DNA of 43,391 nt. Source: Bryobacterales bacterium (lineage in GTDB: Bacteria > Acidobacteriota > Terriglobia > Bryobacterales > Bryobacteraceae). Every line of letters begins with the position of its first letter. Position 1 is the stretch's first letter. Positions 16,923 through 24,350 of the stretch are shown piece by piece. The translations under genes and the position numbers were made by a program. The DNA is taken from positions 1 through 43,391 of the forward strand of contig JAIXKK010000018.1 of NCBI GenBank assembly GCA_026954325.1, given 5' to 3'. Below the pieces are notes generated by a model, which had not been told where the DNA came from, made no database searches, and worked only from the letters and a program-made list of their open reading frames with translations.

Positions 16923-17202
16923 GACGCCGCCACAAGCGAGCCCGCACCTGTTCCGAAGCAGTCTCGGAACGCCGGCTATTTCCTCCCGACAACTGCCTGA
17001 CACACTGTAATGCAGCCTCTCGCAGACGGCGCTGCTCTTCCTCTACCTCGTTCGCCATGGCGCCCTTCCGCACCCACTCCCGCGCAGCCGTCTCCAAAGC
17101 TTCGGACATCAAAATCTTCCGCCGGCGCGCCTCGCGTTCCAGACTTGTCTTAAGGTCGAGCGATACTCGCCAACTATATACCTCGGTCTTCATGTCATAC
17201 AT
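16912..17202 (-). CDS. VapB-like antitoxin (orphaned)
   Basis: 96 residues. The N-terminus MKTEVYSWRVSLDLKTSLE, with ARRRKILMSEALETAAREW after it, has the beta strand and two helices of a ribbon-helix-helix or VapB-type DNA-binding antitoxin. The rest is a charged helix (MANEVEEEQRRLREAALQ) and a flexible basic tail, which would bind the toxin. ATGs exist at 17202 and 17193; neither has a strong ribosome binding site, and the second begins at the conserved MKTEVYSWRV. The stop overlaps the vapC start by 11 nt. The partner is destroyed, so the antitoxin may now only repress its own promoter, or act on other vapC toxins. Confidence 0.65.
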   Translation of the reverse strand: MYDMKTEVYSWRVSLDLKTSLEREARRRKILMSEALETAAREWVRKGAMANEVEEEQRRLREAALQCVRQLSGGNSRRSETASEQVRARLWRRHDR

Positions 17203-17290
17203 TGTGGTGCATCGGCCTGGGGTTCACCAGCGGCGTGAACGCCTGCTCAATTCCCGTGGGGTGACTTGTCCATTCTCTGGAGCGCACCGT

Positions 17291-17311
17291 TTCCGAATCC
17301 CTTTCTCCGCC
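17291..17311 (+). repeat. Degenerate copy of tRNA-Ser 3' end (possible att site)
   Basis: TTCCGAATCCCTTTCTCCGCC closely matches the tRNA-Ser T-arm/acceptor end TTCGAATCCCTCTCTCTCCGCC (16655-16676). The differences are one inserted C, one lost CT unit and one C-to-T change. It lies about 615 bp downstream in the same orientation. The vapBC remnant lies between them, as expected for a degraded tRNA-integrated element. No integrase gene is visible. Chance similarity is not excluded. Confidence 0.45.
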
Positions 17312-17428
17312 GGTTCTCAACATAAAATAAGACGTGATTCATGCTTTCGCCCATCTTCCCGGCGGCGTTTCCCGCCATGGACACAGCGGAGGCGTGAATC
17401 GGCAAGGGTTACAGATCGGAGGTTGGCG

Positions 17429-18736
17429 ATGACGGGGCAGGACCTTTACCGCAGGGCGCGGCGCAGAATACCGGGGGGAACGCAACTGTTCTCGAAACGG
17501 CCCGAATTGCTGCTGCCGGAGCAATGGCCAGCTTACTACTCGCGGGCGCGCGGCGCGGAAGTGTGGGACGTGCAGGGCAACCGCTACATCGATATGTCTT
17601 ATGCGGGCATCGGCGCGACCGTGCTGGGGTTTGCGGACCCGGACGTGGACGAGGCCGTTCATGACGCCATCGCCCGCGGCAACATGACCACCTTGAACTG
17701 CCCGGAAGAGGTGGAACTGGCGGATCTCCTTTGCGAGCTTCATCCATGGGCGGAGATGGTGCGCTATGCGCGCTGCGGGGGAGAGGCGATGAGCGTCGCC
17801 GTGCGCATTGCGCGCGCGCATACCCGGCGCGAGAAGGTGGCCTTCTGCGGATATCACGGCTGGCACGATTGGTATCTTGCCGCCAATCTGGCCAGGGACA
17901 GTGCGTTGGACGGTCACCTGCTGACGGGTCTCGCTCCCGCCGGCGTGCCGCGAAGCCTCACCGGCTCCGCTCTGCCGTTCCACTACAACCGCCTGCCGGA
18001 ACTCCAGAGCATCGTGGCGGGGCACGGCTCCGATCTGGCCGCGATTGTGATGGAGCCCATGCGCGATCACGAACCCGAACCGGGCTTTCTGGAGGGTGTG
18101 CGGGAACTGGCGAGGGAAGTCGGCGCGGTCTTCATCTTCGATGAAATTACGGCGGGCTGGAGGATCAACACGGGCGGCATTCACCTGACCTACGGAGTTT
18201 CGCCGGACATCGCGGTGTTCGCCAAAGCAATGTCGAACGGATACCCGATGGCGGCGATCCTCGGGACGGGCGAGGTGATGGAGGCGGCCCAGGACAGTTT
18301 CATCAGCAGCACCTACTGGACCGAGAGGATCGGGCCGGCAGCCGCGCTGGCGACCATTCGCAAGCATCGGGAGCGCAAGGCGCCCCAACGCCTCTTCGAA
18401 ACGGGAAGCCGCATTCAGGCCGGCTGGCGCGCCGCCGCCGAGCGCGCGGGGATCCCGCTGACGGTCACCGGAATCCCGGCGCTCTCCCATTTCACCCTGA
18501 ACGTCAAGGAAGCGCAGCCAGCGCGGACCCTGTTCACGCAAGGGATGCTCGATCGCGGCTTCCTTGCCACGAACGCGTTCTACGCCATGTACGCGCACGA
18601 GGACCGGCAAGTGGAGGCGTACCTGGCCGCTGTCGAGGAGGTGTTTTCCGAAATTGGCGGGGCAATTCGGGAGAACCGGTTGATGAATTCGCTGCGCGGA
18701 CCCGTGGCGCATGCCGGGTTTTGCCGGCTCACCTGA
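17429..18736 (+). CDS. Class III PLP-dependent aminotransferase (glutamate-1-semialdehyde aminomutase-like)
   Basis: 435 residues from the ATG at 17429, chosen because GGAGG at 17418-17422 precedes it by 6 nt. The frame is open far upstream but that part is not conserved. Family features: LYRRARRRIPGGTQLFSKRPE at the N-terminus, DVQGNRYIDMSYAGIGATVLG, the cofactor-ring block CGYHGWHDWY, IFDEITAGWR with the Asp that contacts the pyridine N, and Lys266 in VFAKAMSNGYP as the Schiff-base lysine. The absence of a hemL neighbourhood and the oxidoreductase next door favour a sugar or keto-acid aminotransferase over tetrapyrrole synthesis. Relatives occur in nonulosonate and surface-polysaccharide clusters. 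A 178-bp gap precedes the next gene. Confidence 0.88.
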   Translation: MTGQDLYRRARRRIPGGTQLFSKRPELLLPEQWPAYYSRARGAEVWDVQGNRYIDMSYAGIGATVLGFADPDVDEAVHDAIARGNMTTLNCPEEVELADLLCELHPWAEMVRYARCGGEAMSVAVRIARAHTRREKVAFCGYHGWHDWYLAANLARDSALDGHLLTGLAPAGVPRSLTGSALPFHYNRLPELQSIVAGHGSDLAAIVMEPMRDHEPEPGFLEGVRELAREVGAVFIFDEITAGWRINTGGIHLTYGVSPDIAVFAKAMSNGYPMAAILGTGEVMEAAQDSFISSTYWTERIGPAAALATIRKHRERKAPQRLFETGSRIQAGWRAAAERAGIPLTVTGIPALSHFTLNVKEAQPARTLFTQGMLDRGFLATNAFYAMYAHEDRQVEAYLAAVEEVFSEIGGAIRENRLMNSLRGPVAHAGFCRLT

Positions 18737-18914
18737 GGGCGTGCGCCGACAGCCGCGAAAGCAACGGTAGGGAAAGCCATTGCCCCCCTTGATAGCGCCG
18801 TGATAAAGTCTGGGCTCAGGCCCCTCAACATCCGCCGGTTTATGGACAGACCTTCCTGGCGCCCATGGCCATCCGTGGATACGGTTGCAGGGCAAGTGAC
18901 GGGAGGGCTTGTCC

Positions 18915-20009
18915 ATGAAATGGCTGGTCGTGGGCGGCGGCTCAATGGGGCGGCGCCGGCTTCGTGATCTCACTTATCTGAATGCCGGCGAGATCCTGCT
19001 GTTCGAGCCGGCTCCCGGCCGCTGCCGGGAAGTGGCGGAGGCGTTCGAAATTCGCGGTTTCGACAATTTTGAAGCGGCGCTTGGCGAATCCCCCGGCGCA
19101 ATAGTCGTCTCCGCTCCGCCCACGCTGCATGAGGCGTATGTGCGTGCCGCAATGGAGCGCGGGCTGCACGTCTTCGCCGAGGTTCCTTTTGTCTACGACC
19201 TGCGCGTGGCCCGGGAAATCGCCGCCGGAGCCGGGCCGTATCCAGGCGTGCTCGGCGTCAGCCACACCATCCGGTATTATCCGCCCTACCGCATCATCCA
19301 CGACCTGCTTGCGGACGGCGCCATCGGCAAGCCGCTCTATATCGAATGCAGCCTCGGCAACTACCTTCCCGACTGGCACCCCTACGAGGATTACAGGAAA
19401 TTTTACGGCGGCGACGTGCGCATGGGCGGCGCCGGCATGGACATGATTTTTCATGACATGGCGCCCCTCCTGTGGTGGATGGGACCGGTCGCGTCGGTGC
19501 TCGCCCGTTTTTCAAAGCTGAGCCAACTCGAAGTCCATGGGCCGGATAACCAGGACGTGCTGCTCGGTTTCGCAACCGGCGCTCGCGGCTACTTTCACAA
19601 CGACATCATCGAGCGGGGAACGCTCGGCCGCCACGTCCGCATCGCGGGCGAAACAGGCTCCATCGAGTGGCGGCAGGACCAGACGTCGCTGCGCCTGTTC
19701 GAGGGCGGCGCCAACGCCGCCCGGCAGGTTTCGTTCAGCGAGGCAGCCGATTGGGAGCAGGCGCTTGCGGCAAGCCGTGAGATGTCCGGGATCCTCAGCC
19801 GCCAGCGCGTGCGCTCCGGGCACATTCCGTCGGACGGCGGTGCCGCCTTCACCTACGAATCCTGTTATCTGCGCGAGATGCGTGAGTTCGTCCGTGCAGT
19901 CCAGGGGAGTCACGCCTACCCGGTCGCCTTTCCCCATGAACTCGAGACCGTCTCCGTTTTCCATGCCATCTGGCAAAGCAATGAGGAGACACGGGAAATT
20001 CACTTATGA
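18915..20009 (+). CDS. Gfo/Idh/MocA-family NAD(P)-dependent oxidoreductase
   Basis: 364 residues from the ATG at 18915 (GGGAGGG just upstream; an in-frame TTG two codons earlier is less likely). The N-terminal Rossmann fold begins MKWLVVGGGSMGRRRLRDL (GxGxxG-like). IVVSAPPTLHEAYVRAAMERG, with HVFAEVP after it, is the family's second block, where EVP replaces the common EKP. The C-terminal domain has YLPDWHPYEDYRKFY and GGAGMDMIFHDMAPLLWWMG, with a His in the usual catalytic area. The LPDWHP.EDYR.FY signature is one I associate with oxidoreductases in acidic-sugar (sialic-acid-like) clusters. It follows the aminotransferase and precedes the symporter by 55 bp. Confidence 0.88.
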   Translation: MKWLVVGGGSMGRRRLRDLTYLNAGEILLFEPAPGRCREVAEAFEIRGFDNFEAALGESPGAIVVSAPPTLHEAYVRAAMERGLHVFAEVPFVYDLRVAREIAAGAGPYPGVLGVSHTIRYYPPYRIIHDLLADGAIGKPLYIECSLGNYLPDWHPYEDYRKFYGGDVRMGGAGMDMIFHDMAPLLWWMGPVASVLARFSKLSQLEVHGPDNQDVLLGFATGARGYFHNDIIERGTLGRHVRIAGETGSIEWRQDQTSLRLFEGGANAARQVSFSEAADWEQALAASREMSGILSRQRVRSGHIPSDGGAAFTYESCYLREMREFVRAVQGSHAYPVAFPHELETVSVFHAIWQSNEETREIHL

Positions 20010-20064
20010 CCGCGCCAGGTTTCATTGGGCGTGAGCGGCTTCGCGGAAGGGGCGCGGGCGGGCG

Positions 20065-21573
20065 ATGAAGGGCCTGACGGCAGCCGATTACGCCGTGGTG
20101 GTTGCATATCTGGTCGCGATCGCCGCGTTCGGAAGCTCGTTTTACCGGCGCGGGAGCACGCCGCGCGACTACTTTCTGGGCGGGCGCTCGATGTCGTGGG
20201 CCGCGGCGGGAATCTCGATCGTGGCCGCGGATCTGAGCGCCATCTCGGTGATGGGCAGCCCCGCGTGGAGCTACAAACATAACCTGGAGATTACCTGGTT
20301 GTTGCTCTGTTATCCGCTCACCGCCCCGATCGTCATTCGCGTGTTCGTGCCGTTCTATGCGCGGCTGAATCTCTACACCGCGTATGAGTACCTGGAGCGG
20401 CGGTTTAATCTGTCCGTGCGGCTGCTTACGAGCGCGCTCTTCCAGGCGCTGCGGGGGACGCACGTCGCGATCGCTCTTTACGCGCCGTCGCTGGTGATCA
20501 ATCTGGCAACGGGACTTCCCGTGTGGCAATGCGTGCTTTTCATGGGGTTGTTCACGACGGTCTATACGACGCTTGGCGGCATGAAGGCGGTGATCTGGAC
20601 CGACGTTATCCAGTTTTTCACGGTGACGCTCGGCATCCTGCTCATCTTCTTCACCGCGATGAGTCACACTCCGGGCGGGTTTAGCGCCGCGTGGCAGACG
20701 GCCGCGGCCGCGGGCCGGCTGAAGTTTCTGAACCTGTCCACCGATCCGAGGGAACTGACCTCGCTCTGGGCGTGCCTGATCGGCGGATCCACGCTGGTTC
20801 TCTCGACGCTGACGACGGACCAGGCTATCCTGCAGCGGCTCTTCACGACAAAATCGGCGGAGGCCTGCAAGCGCTCGGTGATGCTCCAGGCGGGTTTGAA
20901 CGTTCCCACTTCGCTGCTGCTCTACTTCGCGGGCATCATGCTGTTCGCGTTTTACAGCTTCCATCGCTCGCGCCTGGCGGGCCTCGCTTCCGAAGACACC
21001 ATCGTCCCGTTTTTCGCGATGCGCGAACTCCCGCCGGGAATCTCGGGTCTGATTCTCGCGGCCATTTTCGCGGCCTCGATGGCGGTGATGTCGGCGGGCA
21101 TCAATTCGCTGACTACCGCAACGACAGTGGATTTCTACCGGCGCGTGTTCCGGCCGAACGAGACGGCGGAGCACTACGCATCTGCCGGCCGGATCGGAAC
21201 GGCGATATGGGGCGCCGGCGCGACGGCGCTCGCGATGTTCGCCGATCGTCTGGGCGAACTGGCCATCGCCTATAACAGAGTGAACAGCTTCATCGCGGGG
21301 CCGCTGCTCGGCATTTTCCTGCTGGGCACGCTCACGCGCCGCGCGACTTCGGCGGGCGCGCTGTCGGGAGCGGCGGCCGGCGCGGTTGCCGTCAGTTGGA
21401 TGAGCTTCCGTACGCCCTGGAGTTTCTTCTATCAGAGCGCAGCCGGCGTCGCGGTCACGATGATTGCGGGTTACGCCGCCAGCTTATGCATGACGGCCCC
21501 CGATGAGAACAAAATCCGCGGATATGTTTTGGGCCTCGAGCCCGCCGCGATGAAGAAGGAGGCAAGCCTGTGA
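20065..21573 (+). CDS. Sodium:solute symporter (SSS family)
   Basis: 502 residues with about 13 hydrophobic segments. It begins LTAADYAVVVAYLVAIAAFG and DYFLGGRSMSWAAAGISIVA, a hallmark of SSS transporters. ARLNLYTAYEYLERRFN, TLGGMKAVIWTDVIQFFTVT and LTTATTVDFYRR are also family blocks. Such proteins import sugars, sialic acid, amino acids or vitamins with Na+. The substrate is not visible. The last bases overlap the GTG start of the sialidase-like gene (GTGA, 21570-21573), tying uptake to an exported glycan-processing protein. Confidence 0.92.
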   Translation: MKGLTAADYAVVVAYLVAIAAFGSSFYRRGSTPRDYFLGGRSMSWAAAGISIVAADLSAISVMGSPAWSYKHNLEITWLLLCYPLTAPIVIRVFVPFYARLNLYTAYEYLERRFNLSVRLLTSALFQALRGTHVAIALYAPSLVINLATGLPVWQCVLFMGLFTTVYTTLGGMKAVIWTDVIQFFTVTLGILLIFFTAMSHTPGGFSAAWQTAAAAGRLKFLNLSTDPRELTSLWACLIGGSTLVLSTLTTDQAILQRLFTTKSAEACKRSVMLQAGLNVPTSLLLYFAGIMLFAFYSFHRSRLAGLASEDTIVPFFAMRELPPGISGLILAAIFAASMAVMSAGINSLTTATTVDFYRRVFRPNETAEHYASAGRIGTAIWGAGATALAMFADRLGELAIAYNRVNSFIAGPLLGIFLLGTLTRRATSAGALSGAAAGAVAVSWMSFRTPWSFFYQSAAGVAVTMIAGYAASLCMTAPDENKIRGYVLGLEPAAMKKEASL

Positions 21574-22658
21574 TCCGCCGCCGCGTGTTGTGGGTGGTGT
21601 TGAGTGTGATCGTAGCCGGCGCGCGGCCGGCCGGCGTTTTCGAGTTCGTGGCGGCGCCCGCCCGTCCGGATAACCAGCGAAATTCCGAAGGCGACATCCT
21701 CGAGTTGAAAGACGGGCGCCTGCTGCTTGCCTGGACAGATTTCTACAGCCGCGAGGGCAGCGACTGGGCCCCGTCCCGCATCTCGGCCATGCTCTCGAAG
21801 GACCGCGGGCGCACCTGGGGCGCGAAGTTCACGCTGCAGGAGAACATCGGCGGGATGAACGTGATGGAGGCCGACCTGTTGCGTCTGCAATCCGGCAGGA
21901 TCCTGTTCATTTTCGCCCGTAAGAACTCCGAGGCGGATTGCCGGCCGATGGTGCGTCTCTCCTCGGATGACGGCAAGACATTCACGCCGCCCAAGGCGAT
22001 GCCCATCGAGCCGTATCCGTCCTACACGGGGTTCAACCACGACCGCGCTATCCAACTGCGGTCGGGACGCATTCTTCTGCCGGTCTTCTTCACGAAGGAT
22101 TACCGTGTGAACCCGCGGATCGTGACGCGCGTTTACTGGTCCGACGATGAAGGCGCCACGTGGAACCACGGTCCGGTGGTGGATGTCGAGGCGAGCAAGG
22201 TAGGCGCGGACGAACCGGGCGTCATCGAACTCAAGGACGGTCGCCTGCTGCTGTGGATTCGAACCAGTACGGGACGCCCGTATTTCGCCTGGTCGAAGGA
22301 TCGCGGCGAAACCTGGACCGTTCCCGAGCCCATGAGCGTGCAAGCGCCGAATGCGCCGCAGTCGATCAAACGCATCCCGTCCACGGAGGACCTGCTGATG
22401 GTCTGGAACAATTCACCCAGGAATCGGTTCCCTCTCACGACGGGAGTGTCGAGCGACGAGGGCCGCACATGGACGCATGTCCGGAACCTCGATGAGGACG
22501 CCGCGCACACTTACGCGTATACGAGTATCCTGTTCCTCGGAGACCGGGTCGTGTTTACCTACTACGCGGGTCCGGCAGCCGGCGAGCGCGCGAATGGGCC
22601 CGTGTGGTCCCTGAAACTGAAGAGCGTGCCGGTGGGATGGCTCTACGGCAAGCAGTGA
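21570..22658 (+). CDS. Secreted sialidase-like BNR/Asp-box protein
   Basis: 362 residues from a GTG that overlaps the symporter stop. A signal peptide is present (MIRRRVLWVVLSVIVAGARPAG). Five Asp-box motifs mark the blades of a six-bladed propeller: SKDRGRTW, SSDDGKTF, SDDEGATW, SKDRGETW and SSDEGRTW. The family hydrolyses sialic acids or related sugars, but many bacterial members act on other glycans. The translational coupling with a symporter suggests release and uptake of one sugar. The ORF at 41215-42267 in this window is a second member of the same fold. Confidence 0.85.
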   Translation: MIRRRVLWVVLSVIVAGARPAGVFEFVAAPARPDNQRNSEGDILELKDGRLLLAWTDFYSREGSDWAPSRISAMLSKDRGRTWGAKFTLQENIGGMNVMEADLLRLQSGRILFIFARKNSEADCRPMVRLSSDDGKTFTPPKAMPIEPYPSYTGFNHDRAIQLRSGRILLPVFFTKDYRVNPRIVTRVYWSDDEGATWNHGPVVDVEASKVGADEPGVIELKDGRLLLWIRTSTGRPYFAWSKDRGETWTVPEPMSVQAPNAPQSIKRIPSTEDLLMVWNNSPRNRFPLTTGVSSDEGRTWTHVRNLDEDAAHTYAYTSILFLGDRVVFTYYAGPAAGERANGPVWSLKLKSVPVGWLYGKQ

Positions 22659-23064
22659 GATGGTCCTTTCCACGGGCAGTCCGTTTCGAGGCTGGCGGCG
22701 GCGATGAAAACGGGCCCGGAACAATGGCTTTGAGTATGTTCAGGTTTAAGTTCTGGCTTCAGGACTCCGGAGGCTGGCTCTGTTGTAGTCCGGGTATGGT
22801 AGTCGTGAGGTTCCGAATCGATCACGGGCGTGTGGTGATTACTGGCGCAACATTCGATCCGCGCGCGGAGCCGGATCCTGCTCCCGGAAAATAGCGGGCG
22901 TCCAGCGGGCTCGATACTTGCCGGCTGGAGGGGACTTGTGAGAGTGAGCCTGCTTCACCAGCCAGGATTTCCGATTTTCAGATCTCTGATGGTTTTCTCC
23001 GCCAATTCCCGCGTGCCTCCATAGATCCGCCGTTTCCCAAGTTTGACGGCACAGGAGGTGATCA
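22659..23064. other. 406-bp region without a supported gene
   Basis: A 56-codon frame at 22724-22894 (MALSMFRFKFWLQDSGGWLC...) is open but matches nothing I recognise and has no ribosome binding site. The rest shows no coding pattern. The 3' end carries the strong Shine-Dalgarno for the metallopeptidase. A promoter for that gene should be here but no convincing -35/-10 pair was seen. Confidence 0.4.
23053..23063 (+). promoter_or_regulatory. Near-perfect Shine-Dalgarno that decides the GTG start
   Basis: AGGAGGTGATC is complementary to the 3' end of 16S rRNA over its full length. It lies so that AGGAGG ends 6 nt before the GTG at 23065. This sets the start at 23065 rather than at the next GTG (23074). 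It is by far the strongest ribosome binding site noticed in the window and suggests high translation. Confidence 0.85.
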
Positions 23065-23706
23065 GTGGGGCATGTGGTGCGCGAGGTTCCGTGGTGCGTG
23101 ATCGATCTGGACACCACCGTCGGGCGTATTTTCCTTCAGGAGCGGTGGTTGTATGTCTGGGAAGTGAATCCGGGCCAGCCTGCGTGGACTCTGGAGGAAA
23201 AGCGGGCATTTCATACCCGCGCGGACAGGGCGATCTGGGCGGCGTGGAGCAATCGCGTGACCATGAACGTCGATGGGACCTCGGCATTTGCCGGCCGTTT
23301 CAAGGGTAAGCCGGTCCCCATCAATCTCGACGTTCGCTGGGTGACATCGAAACCCCATTGGACGGTACACGTGACCAAGATCGCCAGGGGCGCCTTCCGT
23401 CAAAGCAACGTCGAATGGGACAATCATGTCATCAATCTCGATACTGAGGATTTTTCCACCCGCACGTTCGAGCACGGCGCCGCGCGGGAAACGCAGACTC
23501 CCGTGGCGCACGAGTTCGGCCACACTGTCGGCAACACCGCGGTACTCAACCGCGGCGATGAGTACCGGGATACCAGCCCCAACCAGAATGATCACGGAAG
23601 CATCATGAATCACGGCCACCACTTGCGGGAACGGCATTTCCGGACCATCATCGAAGAGTTGAACAAGATGATTCCGAACACGACATTTTCCGTGAGGAGC
23701 GTATAA
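23065..23706 (+). CDS. Putative zinc metallopeptidase (HEFGH...DEY type)
   Basis: 213 residues from the GTG at 23065. The active site H149-E150-F-G-H153 lies in TPVAHEFGHTVGN, followed by GDEY (164-167) and a Met-turn-like SIMNHG (179-184). This order (HExxHxxG, acidic DEY, Met-turn) is that of zincin peptidases. The N-terminal half (LEEKRAFHTRADRAIWAAWSN and a beta-rich part with DVRWVTSKPHWTVHV) resembles peptidases I recall near contractile-injection or polymorphic-toxin loci; that is a memory-based inference. There is no signal peptide or membrane segment, so it is either cytoplasmic or exported by a dedicated machine not in this window. The next gene begins directly after its stop. Confidence 0.65.
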   Translation: MGHVVREVPWCVIDLDTTVGRIFLQERWLYVWEVNPGQPAWTLEEKRAFHTRADRAIWAAWSNRVTMNVDGTSAFAGRFKGKPVPINLDVRWVTSKPHWTVHVTKIARGAFRQSNVEWDNHVINLDTEDFSTRTFEHGAARETQTPVAHEFGHTVGNTAVLNRGDEYRDTSPNQNDHGSIMNHGHHLRERHFRTIIEELNKMIPNTTFSVRSV

Positions 23707-24174
23707 GTGGCAATCAGCCGGCTGGCGATGGGGTGGATGATGGCGTCCTTTCTGGGATGTGGCGCGCCTGGGGGCGGCGAGGCTGTCCAGACAGCAGGCC
23801 AGAAGGAGCGCGGCGCGAGGAAAGAACAGGAGTCACGCAACATGAAAGAGACCAAGCGCAAGACGTGGGCCAAGAGCCCGTGCACCGGAATTGTTCACCT
23901 GCCGGAGTTGGACCGTCTGACTCCGGCCGAGTTGGAGGCGCAATTGGGGGCGCCGCGAAACAAGGAGTCGTTCCCGCGCGGCGAGCGCCAGGACGAATTC
24001 CACGTGCTTCTGGAGAACTTCTATCCGCTCAAGAAAGCCGGGAATCGCGATGTGCCCTTGCAGGAATGGACCTGGACGGAAAAGGATTGTCAGCTTACCG
24101 TATGGCTTCACGAAGTCAGCGGCCGCTGGATTTCCTTCGTGAACTCGCGGTATTCGGCGTCGGCGGATTTCTGA
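23707..24174 (+). CDS. Putative lipoprotein coupled to the metallopeptidase
   Basis: 155 residues from a GTG immediately after the peptidase TAA, with AGGAG about 7 nt upstream inside the preceding gene. The N-terminus (MAISRLAMGWMMASFLGCG) is a weak lipobox (FLGC), suggesting a lipid-anchored envelope protein with a Lys/Glu-rich linker. An internal ATG at 23842 would give a shorter, soluble 111-aa product. The second half has LTPAELEAQLGAPRNKESF and WTWTEKDCQLTVWLHE, a helix-strand pattern like SmpA/OmlA folds. Its close linkage to the peptidase could mean inhibitor, immunity or maturation partner; this is inference. Confidence 0.55.
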   Translation: MAISRLAMGWMMASFLGCGAPGGGEAVQTAGQKERGARKEQESRNMKETKRKTWAKSPCTGIVHLPELDRLTPAELEAQLGAPRNKESFPRGERQDEFHVLLENFYPLKKAGNRDVPLQEWTWTEKDCQLTVWLHEVSGRWISFVNSRYSASADF

Positions 24175-24235
24175 GCGCGAGCCGGCGCCGGCGTCCCCGC
24201 CCGCCCGGCGGTTGCGCGGCGCGCCGGCATCGCGG

Positions 24236-24252
24236 TTCTCTATAGTAGAGAA
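24236..24252 (+). promoter_or_regulatory. Perfect 7-bp inverted repeat directly before the micro-ORF
   Basis: TTCTCTA-TAG-TAGAGAA is a perfect palindrome with a 3-nt loop, ending 2 nt before the ATG at 24255. In RNA it would hide the GAGAA that could serve as ribosome binding site. In DNA it could be an operator. TATAGT inside it also resembles a -10 box positioned for a nearly leaderless transcript. Confidence 0.5.
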
Positions 24253-24254
24253 TC

Positions 24255-24350
24255 ATGTCCCATAAGAGTCAGCCGCAAGCTCCGTTCCGGATGCTGCCCC
24301 CCGAAGTCCGGCAAGCGCTCAGCCGAGCCCTCCGCAAGCACCCCGCATGA
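24255..24350 (+). CDS. 31-aa micro-ORF coupled to a methyltransferase
   Basis: It encodes 31 residues: MSHKSQPQAPFRMLPPEVRQ then ALSRALRKHPA. The second half would form one basic amphipathic helix. Its stop overlaps the start of the next gene (ATGA, 24347-24350), so translation of the methyltransferase probably depends on it. It could be a leader peptide or a tiny partner protein. I do not recognise it. The overlap and the hairpin placed at its start are the evidence for it being real. Confidence 0.45.
   Translation: MSHKSQPQAPFRMLPPEVRQALSRALRKHPA

Noticed and set aside
17057..17428. An N-terminal extension of the aminotransferase
   Set aside because: The region overlaps the antitoxin gene on the other strand and the tRNA-like repeat, and is not conserved. 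GGAGG at 17418 supports the start at 17429.
17339..18973. A 544-codon minus-strand frame opposite the aminotransferase
   Set aside because: The plus strand carries all PLP-enzyme motifs; the minus frame has none.
22604..22894. A 96-codon ORF after the first sialidase-like gene
   Set aside because: It starts inside the sialidase gene in another frame, has no ribosome binding site and no recognisable motif.
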